Source of the DNA: Lachnospiraceae bacterium MD308
GTDB lineage: Bacteria; Bacillota; Clostridia; Lachnospirales; Lachnospiraceae
Direction of reading: 5' to 3'
Assembly: GCA_000403475.2 (NCBI GenBank)
Contig: KE159796.1
Coordinates: 189,570-253,569 of the forward strand
DNA length: 64,000 nucleotides
Shown here piece by piece: positions 25,267 through 34,806 of the stretch; position 1 is the stretch's first letter; each line of letters opens with the position of its first letter. Made by a program: the position numbers and the translations under genes. The notes beneath the pieces are model-generated. The model was not told the origin of the DNA. It was given only the letters and a program-made list of their open reading frames with translations, and did not search any database.

Positions 25267-26045
25267 CGATTTTAGACCGGCTTTCCGAACATGCCAGGGA
25301 GCGGGCAACGGAGGCCAAAAGACAGATGCCTCTTGAGGAAATCCGGCAGCGTGCCCTGTCGCTGGAAAATAAGAATTTTGCTTTTGAGGATGCGTTGAAA
25401 AGGCCGGGGCTTTCCTTTATCTGCGAGTGCAAAAAGGCATCTCCCTCTAAGGGGCTGATTGCCCCCGATTTCCCGTATGTGAAGATTGCAGAAGAATATG
25501 AGGAGGCCGGTGCAGACTGTATCTCAGTCCTTACTGAGCCGAAATGGTTTCTGGGAGACGGAAGGCATCTCCGTGAAATCGCAGATGCAGTGAAGATTCC
25601 GTGCCTCCGCAAAGATTTTACCGTGGATGAGTATATGATATACGAGGCGAGGGTGCTCGGCGCGTCGGCCGTGCTGCTCATCTGCTCCATACTGGATGAG
25701 CGGCAGATTGCGGAGTACATTGGCATCTGTGACAGCCTTGGCCTGTCCGCGCTTGTGGAATCTCATGATGAGGCGGAAGTGAGGACGGCGCTTAAGGCCG
25801 GGGCGCGGATAATCGGGGTAAATAACCGCAACCTGAAGGATTTTTCCGTGGATACGGACAACAGCAGGAGACTTCGGGAGCTGATTCCCCGCGATGTGCT
25901 TTTTGTCTCTGAGAGCGGTGTCAGCAGCGGGGATGATGTGAGGGAACTCCGGGAGATGGGAGCCGATGCGGTGCTTGTGGGCGAGGCTTTAATGAGAGCG
26001 TCTGATAAGAAAAAAAGGCTCCTGGAGCTTAAGGGGGTATTATGA
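25263..26045 (+). CDS. trpC: Indole-3-glycerol phosphate synthase
   Basis: 260 residues of TIM-barrel fold. Catalytic features: [13 protein letters not shown] (about 53-65, with the key lysine), SVLTEPKWF (about 90), CLRKDF (about 115), VNNRNLKDF (about 187) and the phosphate-binding SESGVSS (about 218). It closes the indole ring from carboxyphenylamino-deoxyribulose phosphate. It is a stand-alone protein, not fused to TrpF as in enteric bacteria; trpF follows with a 4-bp overlap. Confidence 0.96.
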   Translation: MTILDRLSEHARERATEAKRQMPLEEIRQRALSLENKNFAFEDALKRPGLSFICECKKASPSKGLIAPDFPYVKIAEEYEEAGADCISVLTEPKWFLGDGRHLREIADAVKIPCLRKDFTVDEYMIYEARVLGASAVLLICSILDERQIAEYIGICDSLGLSALVESHDEAEVRTALKAGARIIGVNNRNLKDFSVDTDNSRRLRELIPRDVLFVSESGVSSGDDVRELREMGADAVLVGEALMRASDKKKRLLELKGVL

Positions 26046-26650
26046 CAAAGATTAAATTGTGCGGGCTTTCCCGGCCCTGCGATATCAGAGCGGCAAATGA
26101 GATACATCCTGAATATATCGGATTTGTGCTGGCGCCGGACAGCAGGCGTTATGTGCCGCCTGCCCGGGCGGCTGAGCTGAAACGCCTGTTAAAGCCGGGA
26201 ATCAGAGCCGTTGGGGTCTTTGCGGGCGAGGAGCCAGAGACGGTTGCCGCTCTTTTGAATGACGGGGTTATCGACATCGCCCAGCTCCATGGCCCGGAAG
26301 ATGAAGATTATATAAAGAAACTGCGGATGCTTACCGGTAAACCGGTCATCAGAGCCTTTCGGGTGAAAACGGCATATGACATTGCAGATGCGAAAAAAAG
26401 CACGGCAGACTACGTCCTGCTTGACTCAGGGGCGGGCACGGGAGCGGTATTTGACTGGAGGCTGATACAGGATATTAGAAGGCCGTATTTTCTTGCGGGA
26501 GGGCTTTCCCCTGACAATGCAGGGGATGCGGTAAGAACCTTGAATCCATATGCGGTAGATGTAAGCTCCGGCATTGAGACAGATGGAAGGAAGGACAGGA
26601 CAAAAATGGCGGCGTTTGCTGCCGCGGTAAGAAAGGAAGGAAGATTATGA
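26042..26650 (+). CDS. trpF: Phosphoribosylanthranilate isomerase
   Basis: 202 residues of TIM-barrel fold. The start, [11 protein letters not shown], carries the catalytic cysteine (C7), and the general acid aspartate lies in [14 protein letters not shown] (about residue 128). The phosphate-binding end is [10 protein letters not shown]. It catalyses the Amadori rearrangement between the TrpD and TrpC steps. It overlaps trpC and trpB by 4 bp each. Confidence 0.95.
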   Translation: MTKIKLCGLSRPCDIRAANEIHPEYIGFVLAPDSRRYVPPARAAELKRLLKPGIRAVGVFAGEEPETVAALLNDGVIDIAQLHGPEDEDYIKKLRMLTGKPVIRAFRVKTAYDIADAKKSTADYVLLDSGAGTGAVFDWRLIQDIRRPYFLAGGLSPDNAGDAVRTLNPYAVDVSSGIETDGRKDRTKMAAFAAAVRKEGRL

Positions 26651-27837
26651 CAAATCCAAACGGACGCTTTGGCATTCACGGCGGGCAGTATATTCCCGAA
26701 ACCCTGATGAATGCCGTGATTGAACTGGAAGAGGCGTATCATTTTTATAAAAAGGATTCGGAATTTAACAGGGAGCTGACGGAATTATTTAACGAATATG
26801 CCGGAAGGCCTTCGCGCCTTTACTATGCCGGGAAGATGACAAAAGACTTAGGAGGCGCGAAAATCTATCTCAAGCGGGAAGACCTCAACCACACGGGAGC
26901 GCATAAGATCAACAATGTGCTCGGCCAGGCCCTTCTCGCAAAAAAGATGGGGAAGACCCGCCTGATTGCTGAAACAGGCGCCGGACAGCACGGGGTGGCA
27001 ACTGCGACCGCCGCCGCCCTGATGGGGATGGAGTGCGTGGTATTCATGGGAGAGAAGGATACCATCCGGCAGGCGTTGAATGTATACCGCATGCGTCTCC
27101 TCGGCGCCAGCGTCATTCCTGTCAGGACGGGTACGGCCACCCTCAAGGACGCGGTGTCCGAGGCTATGCGTGAATGGACTTCCCGCATCAGCGACACACA
27201 TTATTGTCTCGGGTCGGTGATGGGCCCGCATCCGTTCCCGACTATCGTACGCGATTTCCAGGCAGTGATTTCCAGGGAGATCAGGGAGCAGATAAAGGAA
27301 AAGGAAGGGAGACTTCCTGATGCTGTGATTGCTTGTGTAGGCGGCGGCTCTAATGCCATCGGCAGTTTTTACCACTTTATTGAAGATAGAGATGTCAGGC
27401 TCATCGGCTGCGAGGCGGCAGGGAAAGGCGCGGACACCTTTGAGACGGCGGCGACCATTGCAGCCGGAAGGCTCGGCATCTTCCATGGGATGAAATCCTA
27501 TTTCTGCCAGGATGAATACGGTCAGATTGCTCCTGTCTATTCCATCTCCGCGGGACTTGACTATCCCGGCATCGGGCCTGAACACGCACATCTGCACGAT
27601 ACAGGCAGGGCAGAGTATGTTCCCGTGACCGATGATGAGGCGGTCGATGCGTTTGAGTATCTTGCAAAGACGGAAGGAATCATTCCGGCGATTGAATCGG
27701 CCCATGCCGTGGCCTATGCCATGAAACTTGCACCGGCTATGGATAAAGAGAAAATTATCGTAATCACAATATCGGGCAGAGGCGACAAGGACTGTGCCGC
27801 TATTGCACGCTACAGAGGGGAGGATATCCATGAGTAA
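26647..27837 (+). CDS. trpB: Tryptophan synthase beta chain
   Basis: 396 residues, the TrpB1 form that pairs with TrpA. The pyridoxal-phosphate lysine is in HTGAHKINN (about residue 85), the phosphate loop is GGGSNAIG (about 230), and [12 protein letters not shown] follows at about 107. It condenses indole, channelled from TrpA, with serine to make tryptophan. A long open frame on the opposite strand over this gene is a codon-bias shadow. It overlaps trpA by 8 bp. Confidence 0.97.
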   Translation: MTNPNGRFGIHGGQYIPETLMNAVIELEEAYHFYKKDSEFNRELTELFNEYAGRPSRLYYAGKMTKDLGGAKIYLKREDLNHTGAHKINNVLGQALLAKKMGKTRLIAETGAGQHGVATATAAALMGMECVVFMGEKDTIRQALNVYRMRLLGASVIPVRTGTATLKDAVSEAMREWTSRISDTHYCLGSVMGPHPFPTIVRDFQAVISREIREQIKEKEGRLPDAVIACVGGGSNAIGSFYHFIEDRDVRLIGCEAAGKGADTFETAATIAAGRLGIFHGMKSYFCQDEYGQIAPVYSISAGLDYPGIGPEHAHLHDTGRAEYVPVTDDEAVDAFEYLAKTEGIIPAIESAHAVAYAMKLAPAMDKEKIIVITISGRGDKDCAAIARYRGEDIHE

Positions 27838-28600
27838 TATAAGGAAAGCATTTGAAAACGGGAAGGCATTTATTCCATTTATAACCTGCGGCGACCCCGA
27901 CCTGGAAACTACCGCCGCGGCGGTCCGTTCGGCTGTGGAAAACGGCGCTGATCTGATCGAGCTTGGCATTCCGTTCTCCGATTCTACCGCGGAAGGCCCG
28001 GTGATCCAGGGGGCGAATCTCCGGGCGCTAAAAGGGGGCGTGACTACAGACGGGATTTTCGGGCTTGTCCGCGAGCTCCGTCTGGATGTGAAAGTTCCGA
28101 TGGTCTTTATGACATACGCAAATGTGGTGTTTTCTTACGGGGCGGAAAAATTCATCTCTGCCTGCAGGGATATCCAGATTGACGGACTGATACTGCCTGA
28201 CCTGCCGTATGAAGAGAAAGAAGAATTCCTGCCGCTTTGCCGCAAATACGGTGTTGACCTGATCTCGCTCATCGCGCCGACATCTGAAAACCGTATCAAA
28301 ATGATTTCCGGAGAGGCAGAAGGGTTTCTCTATATCGTCTCGAGCCTTGGCGTGACCGGGACGAGGAGCGAGATTAAGACAGACCTTGACTCGATTGTCA
28401 AGATGGTACGGGAGAGTACGGATGTTCCCTGCGCCGTTGGCTTTGGGATATCCACGCCCGGGCAGGCGGAGAAGATGGCCGGTATCTGCGACGGCGTAAT
28501 CGTCGGGTCTGCAATCATCAAATTTCTTGAAAGATACGGCAGAGAGGCGCCGAAGTATATCGGAGAATATGTGAAGTTCATGAAGGATGCGATAAGGTAA
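27830..28600 (+). CDS. trpA: Tryptophan synthase alpha chain
   Basis: 256 residues from the ATG at 27830, which overlaps the trpB end by 8 bp; an ATG at 27794 would lie deeper inside trpB without a ribosome site. The catalytic glutamate is in [10 protein letters not shown] (about residue 44) and the catalytic aspartate in [12 protein letters not shown] (about 55-60 residues later). It cleaves indole-3-glycerol phosphate to indole. It is the last gene of the operon; a short hairpin GCAGAA-TT-TTCTGC follows at 28602-28615 in front of the convergent Rrf2 gene. Confidence 0.96.
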   Translation: MSNIRKAFENGKAFIPFITCGDPDLETTAAAVRSAVENGADLIELGIPFSDSTAEGPVIQGANLRALKGGVTTDGIFGLVRELRLDVKVPMVFMTYANVVFSYGAEKFISACRDIQIDGLILPDLPYEEKEEFLPLCRKYGVDLISLIAPTSENRIKMISGEAEGFLYIVSSLGVTGTRSEIKTDLDSIVKMVRESTDVPCAVGFGISTPGQAEKMAGICDGVIVGSAIIKFLERYGREAPKYIGEYVKFMKDAIR

Positions 28601-28632
28601 CGCAGAATTTTCTGCACCCTTCTTCTGTTATC

Positions 28633-29040
28633 TTACAGGCGCTTATTGATTAAATCATCCAGGGTTATGCTATAGAAAAAGTCGTGAATCAGTGAATCGT
28701 ATTTTTTCCATAGCGGAAGAGTCAGGCAGTCCGCCTGTCTGCGGCAGTTCTCAGCGTCCGGCAGCAGGCAGGCGACTGGTACGAGCGGTCCTTCTGTCAG
28801 TTCGATGATCTCCCCTACCGTATATTCTTCCGGAGCACGGGTAAGGCGGTAGCCCCCTCCTTTCCCTCGAAGTCCTTTTAAAATATTGCCTTTTACAAGG
28901 GCTTTCAGGATAATCTCCAGATATTTTTCGGAAATATCCTGACGCTTTGAAATTTCTTTTAACGGAACAAAACCGCTTTCCTGATTCTGTGCAAGGTCAA
29001 TTAGTGCTCTAAGTGCATAGCGTGCTTTTGTTGAGATCAT
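28633..29040 (-). CDS. Rrf2-family regulator with three-cysteine motif (CymR/IscR-like)
   Basis: 135 residues. The winged helix starts MISTKARYALRALIDLA and includes ISKRQDISEKYLE and LRGKGGGYRL, the Rrf2 signature. A cysteine triad C-x7-C-x5-C (CLLPDAENC, then RRQADC) lies at about 90-105, where IscR binds a 2Fe-2S cluster, so Fe-S or thiol sensing is possible. It is divergent from cysK, whose promoter carries a 7-5-7 inverted repeat over the -35. The likely role is control of cysteine supply, like CymR; CymR itself lacks the triad, so this may be a sensor of a different type. Confidence 0.88.
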   Translation of the reverse strand: MISTKARYALRALIDLAQNQESGFVPLKEISKRQDISEKYLEIILKALVKGNILKGLRGKGGGYRLTRAPEEYTVGEIIELTEGPLVPVACLLPDAENCRRQADCLTLPLWKKYDSLIHDFFYSITLDDLINKRL

Positions 29041-29108
29041 AAAACATTCCTCCTGATATTTTCTTGATTATACCCTTGAATAAAAATAAAATCAATAAAA
29101 ACATATAA

Positions 29109-29142
29109 ACCTATTGACTTAATAGGTAAATAGTAGTAATAT
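29109..29142 (+). promoter_or_regulatory. cysK promoter with overlapping Rrf2-type operator
   Basis: TTGACT (29114-29119), a 17-bp spacer and TAATAT (29137-29142) form the promoter. A perfect inverted repeat ACCTATT-GACTT-AATAGGT (29109-29127) covers the -35, as expected for a repressor site. The adjacent divergent Rrf2 gene is the natural candidate. Confidence 0.7.
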
Positions 29143-29181
29143 GCATCTAAAGATTTTTGGAGGATGGAAAGGAGAAAGAAA

Positions 29182-30114
29182 ATGGCAAATTATTATAAGG
29201 GAACTTTAGGATTGATTGGCAATACGCCGCTGGTTGAGGTGGTGAATATCGAGAAGGAGCTTGGGCTTAAGGCGACTGTCCTTGTGAAACTGGAATATTT
29301 CAATCCCGCTGGGAGTGTAAAGGACAGGATCGCGAAGGCGATGCTGGAGGATGCTGAAAGCAAGGGGCTGCTGAAAGCGGGGTCTGTGATCATCGAGCCT
29401 ACGTCAGGAAATACCGGGATCGGGCTGGCGGCCATTGCGGCGGCGAAGGGTTACCGGATCATCCTCACCATGCCGGAGACGATGAGCGTGGAGCGGAGAA
29501 ATATCTTGAAAGCATACGGAGCCGAGCTGGTGCTGACAGAAGGCGCGAAAGGGATGAAGGGAGCGATAGAGAAAGCGGACGAACTGGCAAAGGAGATTCC
29601 TGACAGCTTTATCCCGGGGCAATTTGTAAATCCGGCAAATCCGGCGGTCCATAAAGCAGAGACCGGACCGGAGATCTGGAAGGATACAGACGGAAAGGTA
29701 GATATCTTTATAGCGGGTGTGGGAACCGGGGGCACGGTGACCGGAATCGGCGAATATTTAAAGAGCCAGAATCCGGATATCCGGGTCGTGGCATTGGAGC
29801 CTGCGGATTCTCCGGTATTGTCGGAGGGAAGGGCAGGAGCCCACAAGATTCAGGGAATCGGTGCGGGGTTTGTACCGGAGGTGCTGAATACGGACGTCTA
29901 TGATGAGATATTTAAGGCGGAAAGCGAGGATGCTTTTCGCGCGGCAAAACTTCTGGCGAAAAAAGAAGGTATATTAGTCGGTATCTCTTCCGGGGCGGCG
30001 CTCCATGGGGCGATTGAACTGGCAAAGCGTCCGGAAAATGAGGGCAAGGTGATCGTGGCTTTACTGCCGGATACCGGAGACAGATATTACTCGACACCTC
30101 TGTTTACGGAGTAG
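29182..30114 (+). CDS. cysK: Cysteine synthase (O-acetylserine sulfhydrylase)
   Basis: 310 residues from the ATG at 29182 with AAAGGAGAAAG upstream; an in-frame ATG at 29164 overlaps that ribosome site. The pyridoxal-phosphate lysine is in [11 protein letters not shown] (about 43), with the substrate loop PTSGNTGIG (about 74) and the phosphate loop [10 protein letters not shown] (about 180). It makes cysteine from O-acetylserine and sulfide. It is divergent from the Rrf2 regulator and probably monocistronic, since a decayed azlCD remnant follows. Confidence 0.95.
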   Translation: MANYYKGTLGLIGNTPLVEVVNIEKELGLKATVLVKLEYFNPAGSVKDRIAKAMLEDAESKGLLKAGSVIIEPTSGNTGIGLAAIAAAKGYRIILTMPETMSVERRNILKAYGAELVLTEGAKGMKGAIEKADELAKEIPDSFIPGQFVNPANPAVHKAETGPEIWKDTDGKVDIFIAGVGTGGTVTGIGEYLKSQNPDIRVVALEPADSPVLSEGRAGAHKIQGIGAGFVPEVLNTDVYDEIFKAESEDAFRAAKLLAKKEGILVGISSGAALHGAIELAKRPENEGKVIVALLPDTGDRYYSTPLFTE

Positions 30115-30149
30115 ACAGAGACGAGAAGGAGAGGCGGGTTTTAGACGGT

Positions 30150-30562
30150 GAATCTCTCATTACCATTATCCTGGCGGCGTTTTTTATGAACAGCCGCCAG
30201 GCATTTTATAGTCTGACCTTTGTCCGGGAATTCCGTAATATGGGACGGAGGATGCCCTATATGATCCATACCATGACAGACGAGACCTACGCAGTTAATC
30301 TGACATTGGAAGAGAAAGGAAAAGAGAAGGAAGATATGATGATTCTCATCGCCTTTTTTCCAGATGTTACTGGATGGCCGGAACTATGACGGTATTGGTT
30401 GTGTATTGTTTGAAAAATGTTGTAACAGACTGGGAAAACCGCGGAATATCAGAGATAGTTTCTGTATTTGCCGTGGCGGCAAGCTATAGATGGAAACATA
30501 ATACATTGCTGTCTATTGTGCTCGGAACAGTGTGCAATATGGTTTTATTACATATAGGATGA
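30150..30562 (+). pseudogene. Remnant of azlC-azlD branched-chain amino acid exporter genes
   Basis: One frame reads LITIILAAFFMNSRQAFYSL, FVREFRNMGRRMPYMIHTMT and DETYAV, the conserved middle of AzlC. A later frame reads LFSRCYWMAG, a later AzlC motif, running straight into TVLVVYCLKNVV and VAASYRWKHNTLLSIVLGT, the end of AzlD. Start regions and the AzlC C-terminus are missing, so deletions have fused the two genes. The normal pair exports branched-chain amino acids and analogues. The LysR regulator downstream is the type often found beside azlCD. Confidence 0.6.
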
Positions 30563-30595
30563 GCAATTACTTTATCAGTGGAAAAGGGGAACGGT

Positions 30596-31507
30596 ATGAC
30601 AATTACGCAATTAAAATATGTAATTACAGTTGCAGAATCTAATTCGATGAATGAGGCGGCAGGAAAATTATTTATCTCACAGCCAAGTCTGTCTGCATCC
30701 ATTAAAGAACTGGAGAGTGAGACGGGGATTGAGCTGTTTCGGAGGACAAACCGCGGGATTACCATAACTCCGGACGGGAAGGAGTTTATCGGGTATGCCA
30801 TGCAGACGGTGCAGCAGTATGAACTGATGGAGGCAAAGTATGTCAGCAAAAAGGAGCTGAAAAAGAAGTTCAGCGTTTCCACCCAGCATTATGCCTTTGC
30901 GGTCAATGCTTTTGCGGAGATGGTAAAGCAGTTTGGAATGGATGAATATGAATTTGCCATATATGAAACAAGGACTTATGACGTTATTGAGGATGTCAGG
31001 AATTTTAAAAGCGAAATCGGTATTCTGTATCTGAATGATTTTAACAGAAATGTACTGTCTAAGATTTTTTCGGAAAATCATCTGGAATTTCATTCTCTGC
31101 TAAACTGCGGGATTTACGCCTATATGTGGAAAAATCATCCTCTTGCGGATGAAAAGATGGTCAGCTTAGAGCAGCTCAATGATTATCCGTGCCTTGCCTT
31201 TGACCAGGGAAGTAATAATTCATTTTATTTTGCGGAGGAAGTGCTGTCTACATATGAGTACAAACAGTTAATCCGTGCCAATGACAGAGCTACTTTGCTG
31301 AACCTGATGGTTGGGCTGAATGGATACACGCTTTGCTCCGGAATCTTATGCGAGGATTTGAACGGCCCGGAATACTGCGCCGTGAAACTGGACTCGGATG
31401 AGATTATGACGGTAGGTTATCTAATCCGCAAGGGAATGAATATCAGCCCGCTGGGACAGAAATATCTGGAAGAAATCCTGAAATTTAAGGATAAGGCTCT
31501 GATATAA
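30596..31507 (+). CDS. LysR-family transcriptional regulator
   Basis: 303 residues from the ATG at 30596 (AAAAGGGGAA upstream). The N-terminal helix-turn-helix (about 1-60) reads MTITQLKYVITVAESNSMNE, then FISQPSLSASIKELE. An effector-binding domain of periplasmic-binding-protein type follows (about 90-300). The ligand is unknown. It stands just after azlCD remnants and may have lost its target transporter, or it may act on sulfur or amino-acid genes nearby. A terminator follows at 31569. Confidence 0.9.
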   Translation: MTITQLKYVITVAESNSMNEAAGKLFISQPSLSASIKELESETGIELFRRTNRGITITPDGKEFIGYAMQTVQQYELMEAKYVSKKELKKKFSVSTQHYAFAVNAFAEMVKQFGMDEYEFAIYETRTYDVIEDVRNFKSEIGILYLNDFNRNVLSKIFSENHLEFHSLLNCGIYAYMWKNHPLADEKMVSLEQLNDYPCLAFDQGSNNSFYFAEEVLSTYEYKQLIRANDRATLLNLMVGLNGYTLCSGILCEDLNGPEYCAVKLDSDEIMTVGYLIRKGMNISPLGQKYLEEILKFKDKALI

Positions 31508-31568
31508 TAATTGTAAGGTTTTAGAAACCGGGAATTGGAAAGGTTTGATTTTACAGGTAGAAAAACTT

Positions 31569-31605
31569 AAAGACCAGCGGGAAAGCATTGCCCTCTGGTC
31601 TTTTT
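31569..31605 (+). terminator. Rho-independent terminator after the LysR gene
   Basis: AAAGACCAG (31569-31577) and CTGGTCTTT (31595-31603) form a 9-bp stem ending in TTTTT. Read on the other strand it also ends in an A/T-rich tract, so it may serve the convergent bL25 gene too. Confidence 0.75.
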
Positions 31606-31622
31606 AGGTACTTTTATAGTAT

Positions 31623-32228
31623 TTATTCTTCAGCCTTATCTTCAGTCTGTTCTGCCTGCTCTGTATCGGCGGCAGCATCTGCTGATGCATGAACCTCTGT
31701 GATGATAACTACGGTTGTCTCAGGGTCTGTTGCCAGGTTGATGTCCTCATTCTGTGCAATCGGCAGGTCTTTGACTTTGACGGTATCTCCAACCTTCAAA
31801 AGGCTTGCGTCTACCTCTACTTTGTCTACTAAAGCAGCGGGAAGTGCCTTAAATGAAATCTCATGCAACATCTGCTGCGGAACGCCTGCGGACAGTTTGT
31901 CCAGGTTGATCAGATGTATTTCCGCGGTAGAGTGTACCATCTCATTGCTTACCAATGCCTGAAAATCAATCTCATTGACACATCTTTTCATAGCATTGTA
32001 ATCCACTTCTTTAATTAAAGCATGATAGGTCGTTCCGTCCACATCCAGCATGATCCGTCCGCCTTTTCCCTCCTGCTTGAGCAGCTGGTCAACGGTGCGT
32101 TTCTCCATCTGCAGCGGAATGGATGTTTCCAGTTCATGGCCAAACAGATTGCCTGTTACGAATCCTTCACGTCTGAGTTTTTTTGCTTTGATTGACAAGT
32201 CTCTTTTTTCAGCTTTTAAAGTATTCAT
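31623..32228 (-). CDS. rplY: 50S ribosomal protein bL25 (Ctc/TL5 form)
   Basis: 201 residues. An N-terminal 5S-rRNA-binding L25 domain (about 1-90) is followed by the C-terminal beta domain of the long Ctc/TL5 form (about 95-185) and an acidic Glu/Ala-rich tail. The long form is typical of Firmicutes, where Ctc is a general-stress protein on the 50S subunit near 5S rRNA. It is transcribed alone, divergent from metY. Confidence 0.9.
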   Translation of the reverse strand: MNTLKAEKRDLSIKAKKLRREGFVTGNLFGHELETSIPLQMEKRTVDQLLKQEGKGGRIMLDVDGTTYHALIKEVDYNAMKRCVNEIDFQALVSNEMVHSTAEIHLINLDKLSAGVPQQMLHEISFKALPAALVDKVEVDASLLKVGDTVKVKDLPIAQNEDINLATDPETTVVIITEVHASADAAADTEQAEQTEDKAEE

Positions 32229-32392
32229 TTATCTTTTCCTCCAAATACTGAATCTCACTTAGCAGCCTTCAACTTTGTCATGCAAGTAGGTTTTGTTAAG
32301 CTTTGTTTTTTGTTACATTCCTATTGTATCACCGCTGTCAAGTACCTGTTTGCTATAGATTGAAACTATAACCAGGCATTTCTTTTGTATAT

Positions 32393-32423
32393 TAGACAAA
32401 CAAAACCTACTGTGTTAGTATGT
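32393..32423 (+). promoter_or_regulatory. metY promoter with Rrf2-type operator
   Basis: TTAGAC (32393-32398), a 17-bp spacer and TAGTAT (32416-32421) form a possible promoter. ACCTACT-GTGTT-AGTATGT (32405-32423) is a 7-5-7 inverted repeat with one mismatch, the same frame as the cysK operator. The 12-mer ACAAAACCTACT (32400-32411) also occurs inverted at 32285-32296, near the bL25 promoter. Confidence 0.5.
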
Positions 32424-32454
32424 TTATAGAAATCAATGAAGGAGGAATTAAGAG

Positions 32455-33759
32455 ATGGCAAATATAAAGGATTCAAAGAACTGGGGTTTTGAGACAAGGC
32501 AGTTACATATCGGACAGGAGCAGGCGGATCCGGTTACGGATGCAAGGGCAGTGCCAATCTATGCGACGACTTCTTATGTATTCCACGATTCACAACATGC
32601 GGCAGACCGTTTTGGACTTCGGGATGCAGGCAACATCTACGGAAGGCTGACGAATCCGACGGAAGATATCTTTGAGCAGCGCATCGCATCTTTGGAAGGC
32701 GGCGTTGCGGCTCTTGCGGTGGCATCCGGCGCGGCGGCGATCAGTTATACGTTCCAGGCATTGGCAAAGTCGGGGGAGCACATTGTGTCGGCAAAGACGA
32801 TTTACGGCGGAACCTACAATCTGCTGGCGCATACATTGCCGCTGACGAACGGTATTACGGCAACCTTTGTGGATCCGGAGGAAGAGGGCGCTTTTGAGGC
32901 CGCCATCCGGGACAATACAAAAGCGATTTTCGTGGAGACATTAGGAAATCCCAACTCCAATTTGGTTGACCTTGAAGAGCTGGCGAAGGTTGCACACAGG
33001 CACGGCATACCGCTGGTGGTGGATTCCACGTTTGCAACGCCTTACCTGATCCGTCCGATTGAGTACGGCGCGGATATCGTCGTCCACTCTGCGACGAAAT
33101 TTATTGGAGGACACGGAACGGCCATTGGCGGCGTGATCATTGACAGCGGCAGCTTTGACTGGAAGGCATCGGGAAGGTATCCGTGGATTTCCGAGGCAAA
33201 CCCAAGCTATCATGGGGTGTCCTTTGCGGATGCAGCGGGAGCCGCGGCATTCGTGACCTATATCCGTGCGGTGCTCCTGCGCGACACGGGCGCAACGCTT
33301 TCCCCGTTCCACGCCTTCCTCTTCCTGCAGGGATTGGAGACGTTATCCCTCCGGGTGGAGCGGCATGTGAGCAACGCGCTGAAAATCGTAGAATATCTTG
33401 CACGCCATCCGCAGGTGGAGGCAGTGCATCACCCGTCTCTTGAGAGCGAGCCAAGCCATGGATTGTATCAGAAATACCTTCCCAAGGGAGGCGGCTCTAT
33501 CTTTACTTTCGAGATTAAGGGCGACGCGAAGACAGCGCAGACGTTCATTGATAATCTTGCTATTTTCTCACTGCTTGCAAATGTGGCGGATGTGAAATCG
33601 CTGGTGATTCATCCGGCGACTACCACTCACAGCCAGAGTACGGAGGAAGAACTGTCAGAGCAGGGCATCAAGCCGAATACGATACGTCTTTCTGTAGGAA
33701 TCGAAAAGGCGGAAGACCTGATTGCCGCGCTGGAGGCGGCATTTGAGGCTGTTAAGTAG
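32455..33759 (+). CDS. metY: O-acetylhomoserine sulfhydrylase (aminocarboxypropyltransferase)
   Basis: 434 residues, the length of O-acetylhomoserine sulfhydrylases and about 40 longer than MetB/MetC. The pyridoxal-phosphate lysine lies in VVHSATKFIGGHGT (about residue 212). Other family landmarks are YGRLTNPT (about 62), ETLGNPNSNLVD (about 162) and the C-terminal RLSVGIE. It makes homocysteine directly from O-acetylhomoserine and sulfide; some members act in cysteine recycling. The promoter site shared with cysK suggests joint sulfur control. Confidence 0.93.
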   Translation: MANIKDSKNWGFETRQLHIGQEQADPVTDARAVPIYATTSYVFHDSQHAADRFGLRDAGNIYGRLTNPTEDIFEQRIASLEGGVAALAVASGAAAISYTFQALAKSGEHIVSAKTIYGGTYNLLAHTLPLTNGITATFVDPEEEGAFEAAIRDNTKAIFVETLGNPNSNLVDLEELAKVAHRHGIPLVVDSTFATPYLIRPIEYGADIVVHSATKFIGGHGTAIGGVIIDSGSFDWKASGRYPWISEANPSYHGVSFADAAGAAAFVTYIRAVLLRDTGATLSPFHAFLFLQGLETLSLRVERHVSNALKIVEYLARHPQVEAVHHPSLESEPSHGLYQKYLPKGGGSIFTFEIKGDAKTAQTFIDNLAIFSLLANVADVKSLVIHPATTTHSQSTEEELSEQGIKPNTIRLSVGIEKAEDLIAALEAAFEAVK

Positions 33760-33858
33760 CGGAAGGGTCTGTTGCGGGGATTGTTGCCAGAACCGCGGTA
33801 TTGTAGTATACTGGGTATCAGGTTACGGATGGTGGAGAACCGCCAGAAAGGACAGAAC

Positions 33859-34527
33859 ATGAGGAACAAAAAAAGCAGAATATTTTTTCTGGCAATACTC
33901 AGTATATACATTATCTGCCTTGTGTCGGGTATAAGGATTGGTCTGCGAAGGGGCATTGATCTTGGCGATGATTTTTTCTATAAGAAGGGCAGCGGACATT
34001 ACGCGGCGGATAAGGATAATCAGATCAGGCTGTCTTCCCAGGGGCAGTCTGAGCACGCCTCCATAGTTCTTAATGGGAAAGCGCAGGAGGCGGAGCTTTC
34101 CTGGAGGGGCAATGAGGTAAAGATAACTTACGGGGACGGCACGGTGACCGAAGGCACCTGGGGAAATGACTGCCTTCTCGATAAGGAAGGGATGCCGGTC
34201 ATGTACAGCGGGGAGGCTGTTATAGCCGTCACCGGAGATAAGGCGAAAGAGGTGGGAAAGGAAGTTTTAAGCGACGCACTGTGCAGGGTCAGCCGGGATG
34301 CTGCAGAAATAAGAGGTTCTGTCTGGTTCATGTTGCTTGGAACGGTTCTCTATGGGTTTGGGATTTTCGCGCTTAAGAACCCGGAAGGTTCGCATTTCTT
34401 TTTAAACCGATGGAGATACCGCGATGCAGAGCTTTCTGAGGAGGGAAAAGCTGCAGAGCAGATTGGCGGAGCAGTATTTTTGATTTTCGGAGCGGTGCTT
34501 GTTTCGGGGGTGTTTTTGCTTGTATAG
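33859..34527 (+). CDS. Hypothetical membrane protein
   Basis: 222 residues from the ATG at 33859 with AGAAAGGA upstream; an earlier in-frame ATG at 33772 lacks a ribosome site. An N-terminal membrane anchor (about 8-30) is followed by an outward-facing polar domain of about 120 residues rich in charged and beta-forming residues, then two C-terminal membrane segments (about 155-173 and 203-222). The C-terminal helix pair separated by a LKNPEGSHFFLNRWRYRD loop resembles DUF6199-like membrane proteins. I cannot assign a function. It follows metY by 100 bp and may be a separate unit. Confidence 0.6.
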   Translation: MRNKKSRIFFLAILSIYIICLVSGIRIGLRRGIDLGDDFFYKKGSGHYAADKDNQIRLSSQGQSEHASIVLNGKAQEAELSWRGNEVKITYGDGTVTEGTWGNDCLLDKEGMPVMYSGEAVIAVTGDKAKEVGKEVLSDALCRVSRDAAEIRGSVWFMLLGTVLYGFGIFALKNPEGSHFFLNRWRYRDAELSEEGKAAEQIGGAVFLIFGAVLVSGVFLLV

Positions 34528-34806
34528 CCAGATGCTTTTTGGCTTTGCAGACACTTTTGTTTTCAGGTGGTACGCGGATCAGGCTGTTGCCGCGGCAGGC
34601 TATGGGAATCAGTTTTTGAGTATTGTGGGAAGATGGCGTATATTGTGTTTTGATGGAGCGAATATACCGCAGTACGGCAGATAAAAAGCCGAGCTGCGGT
34701 GTGTTATTATATTCTTGCGTTTGCCGGTATAAACTTTTGTGGCATCTCCTGATATAAGTCCTGGCGGAACGGGCGGACTTGCCCGATAAAGCATATTTCC
34801 TGATGC
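34528..34806. other. Intergenic region without recognised feature
   Basis: 279 bp between the hypothetical membrane protein and the convergent amtB gene. I see no gene, tRNA or strong intrinsic terminator; a few short GC-rich inverted stretches (34760-34790) could be a weak amtB terminator. Confidence 0.4.

Noticed and set aside
26848-27969. Long open frame (373 codons) on the minus strand over trpB and trpA
   Set aside because: It lies wholly antisense to clearly functional genes, has no ribosome site or recognisable motif, and results from the codon bias of the real genes.
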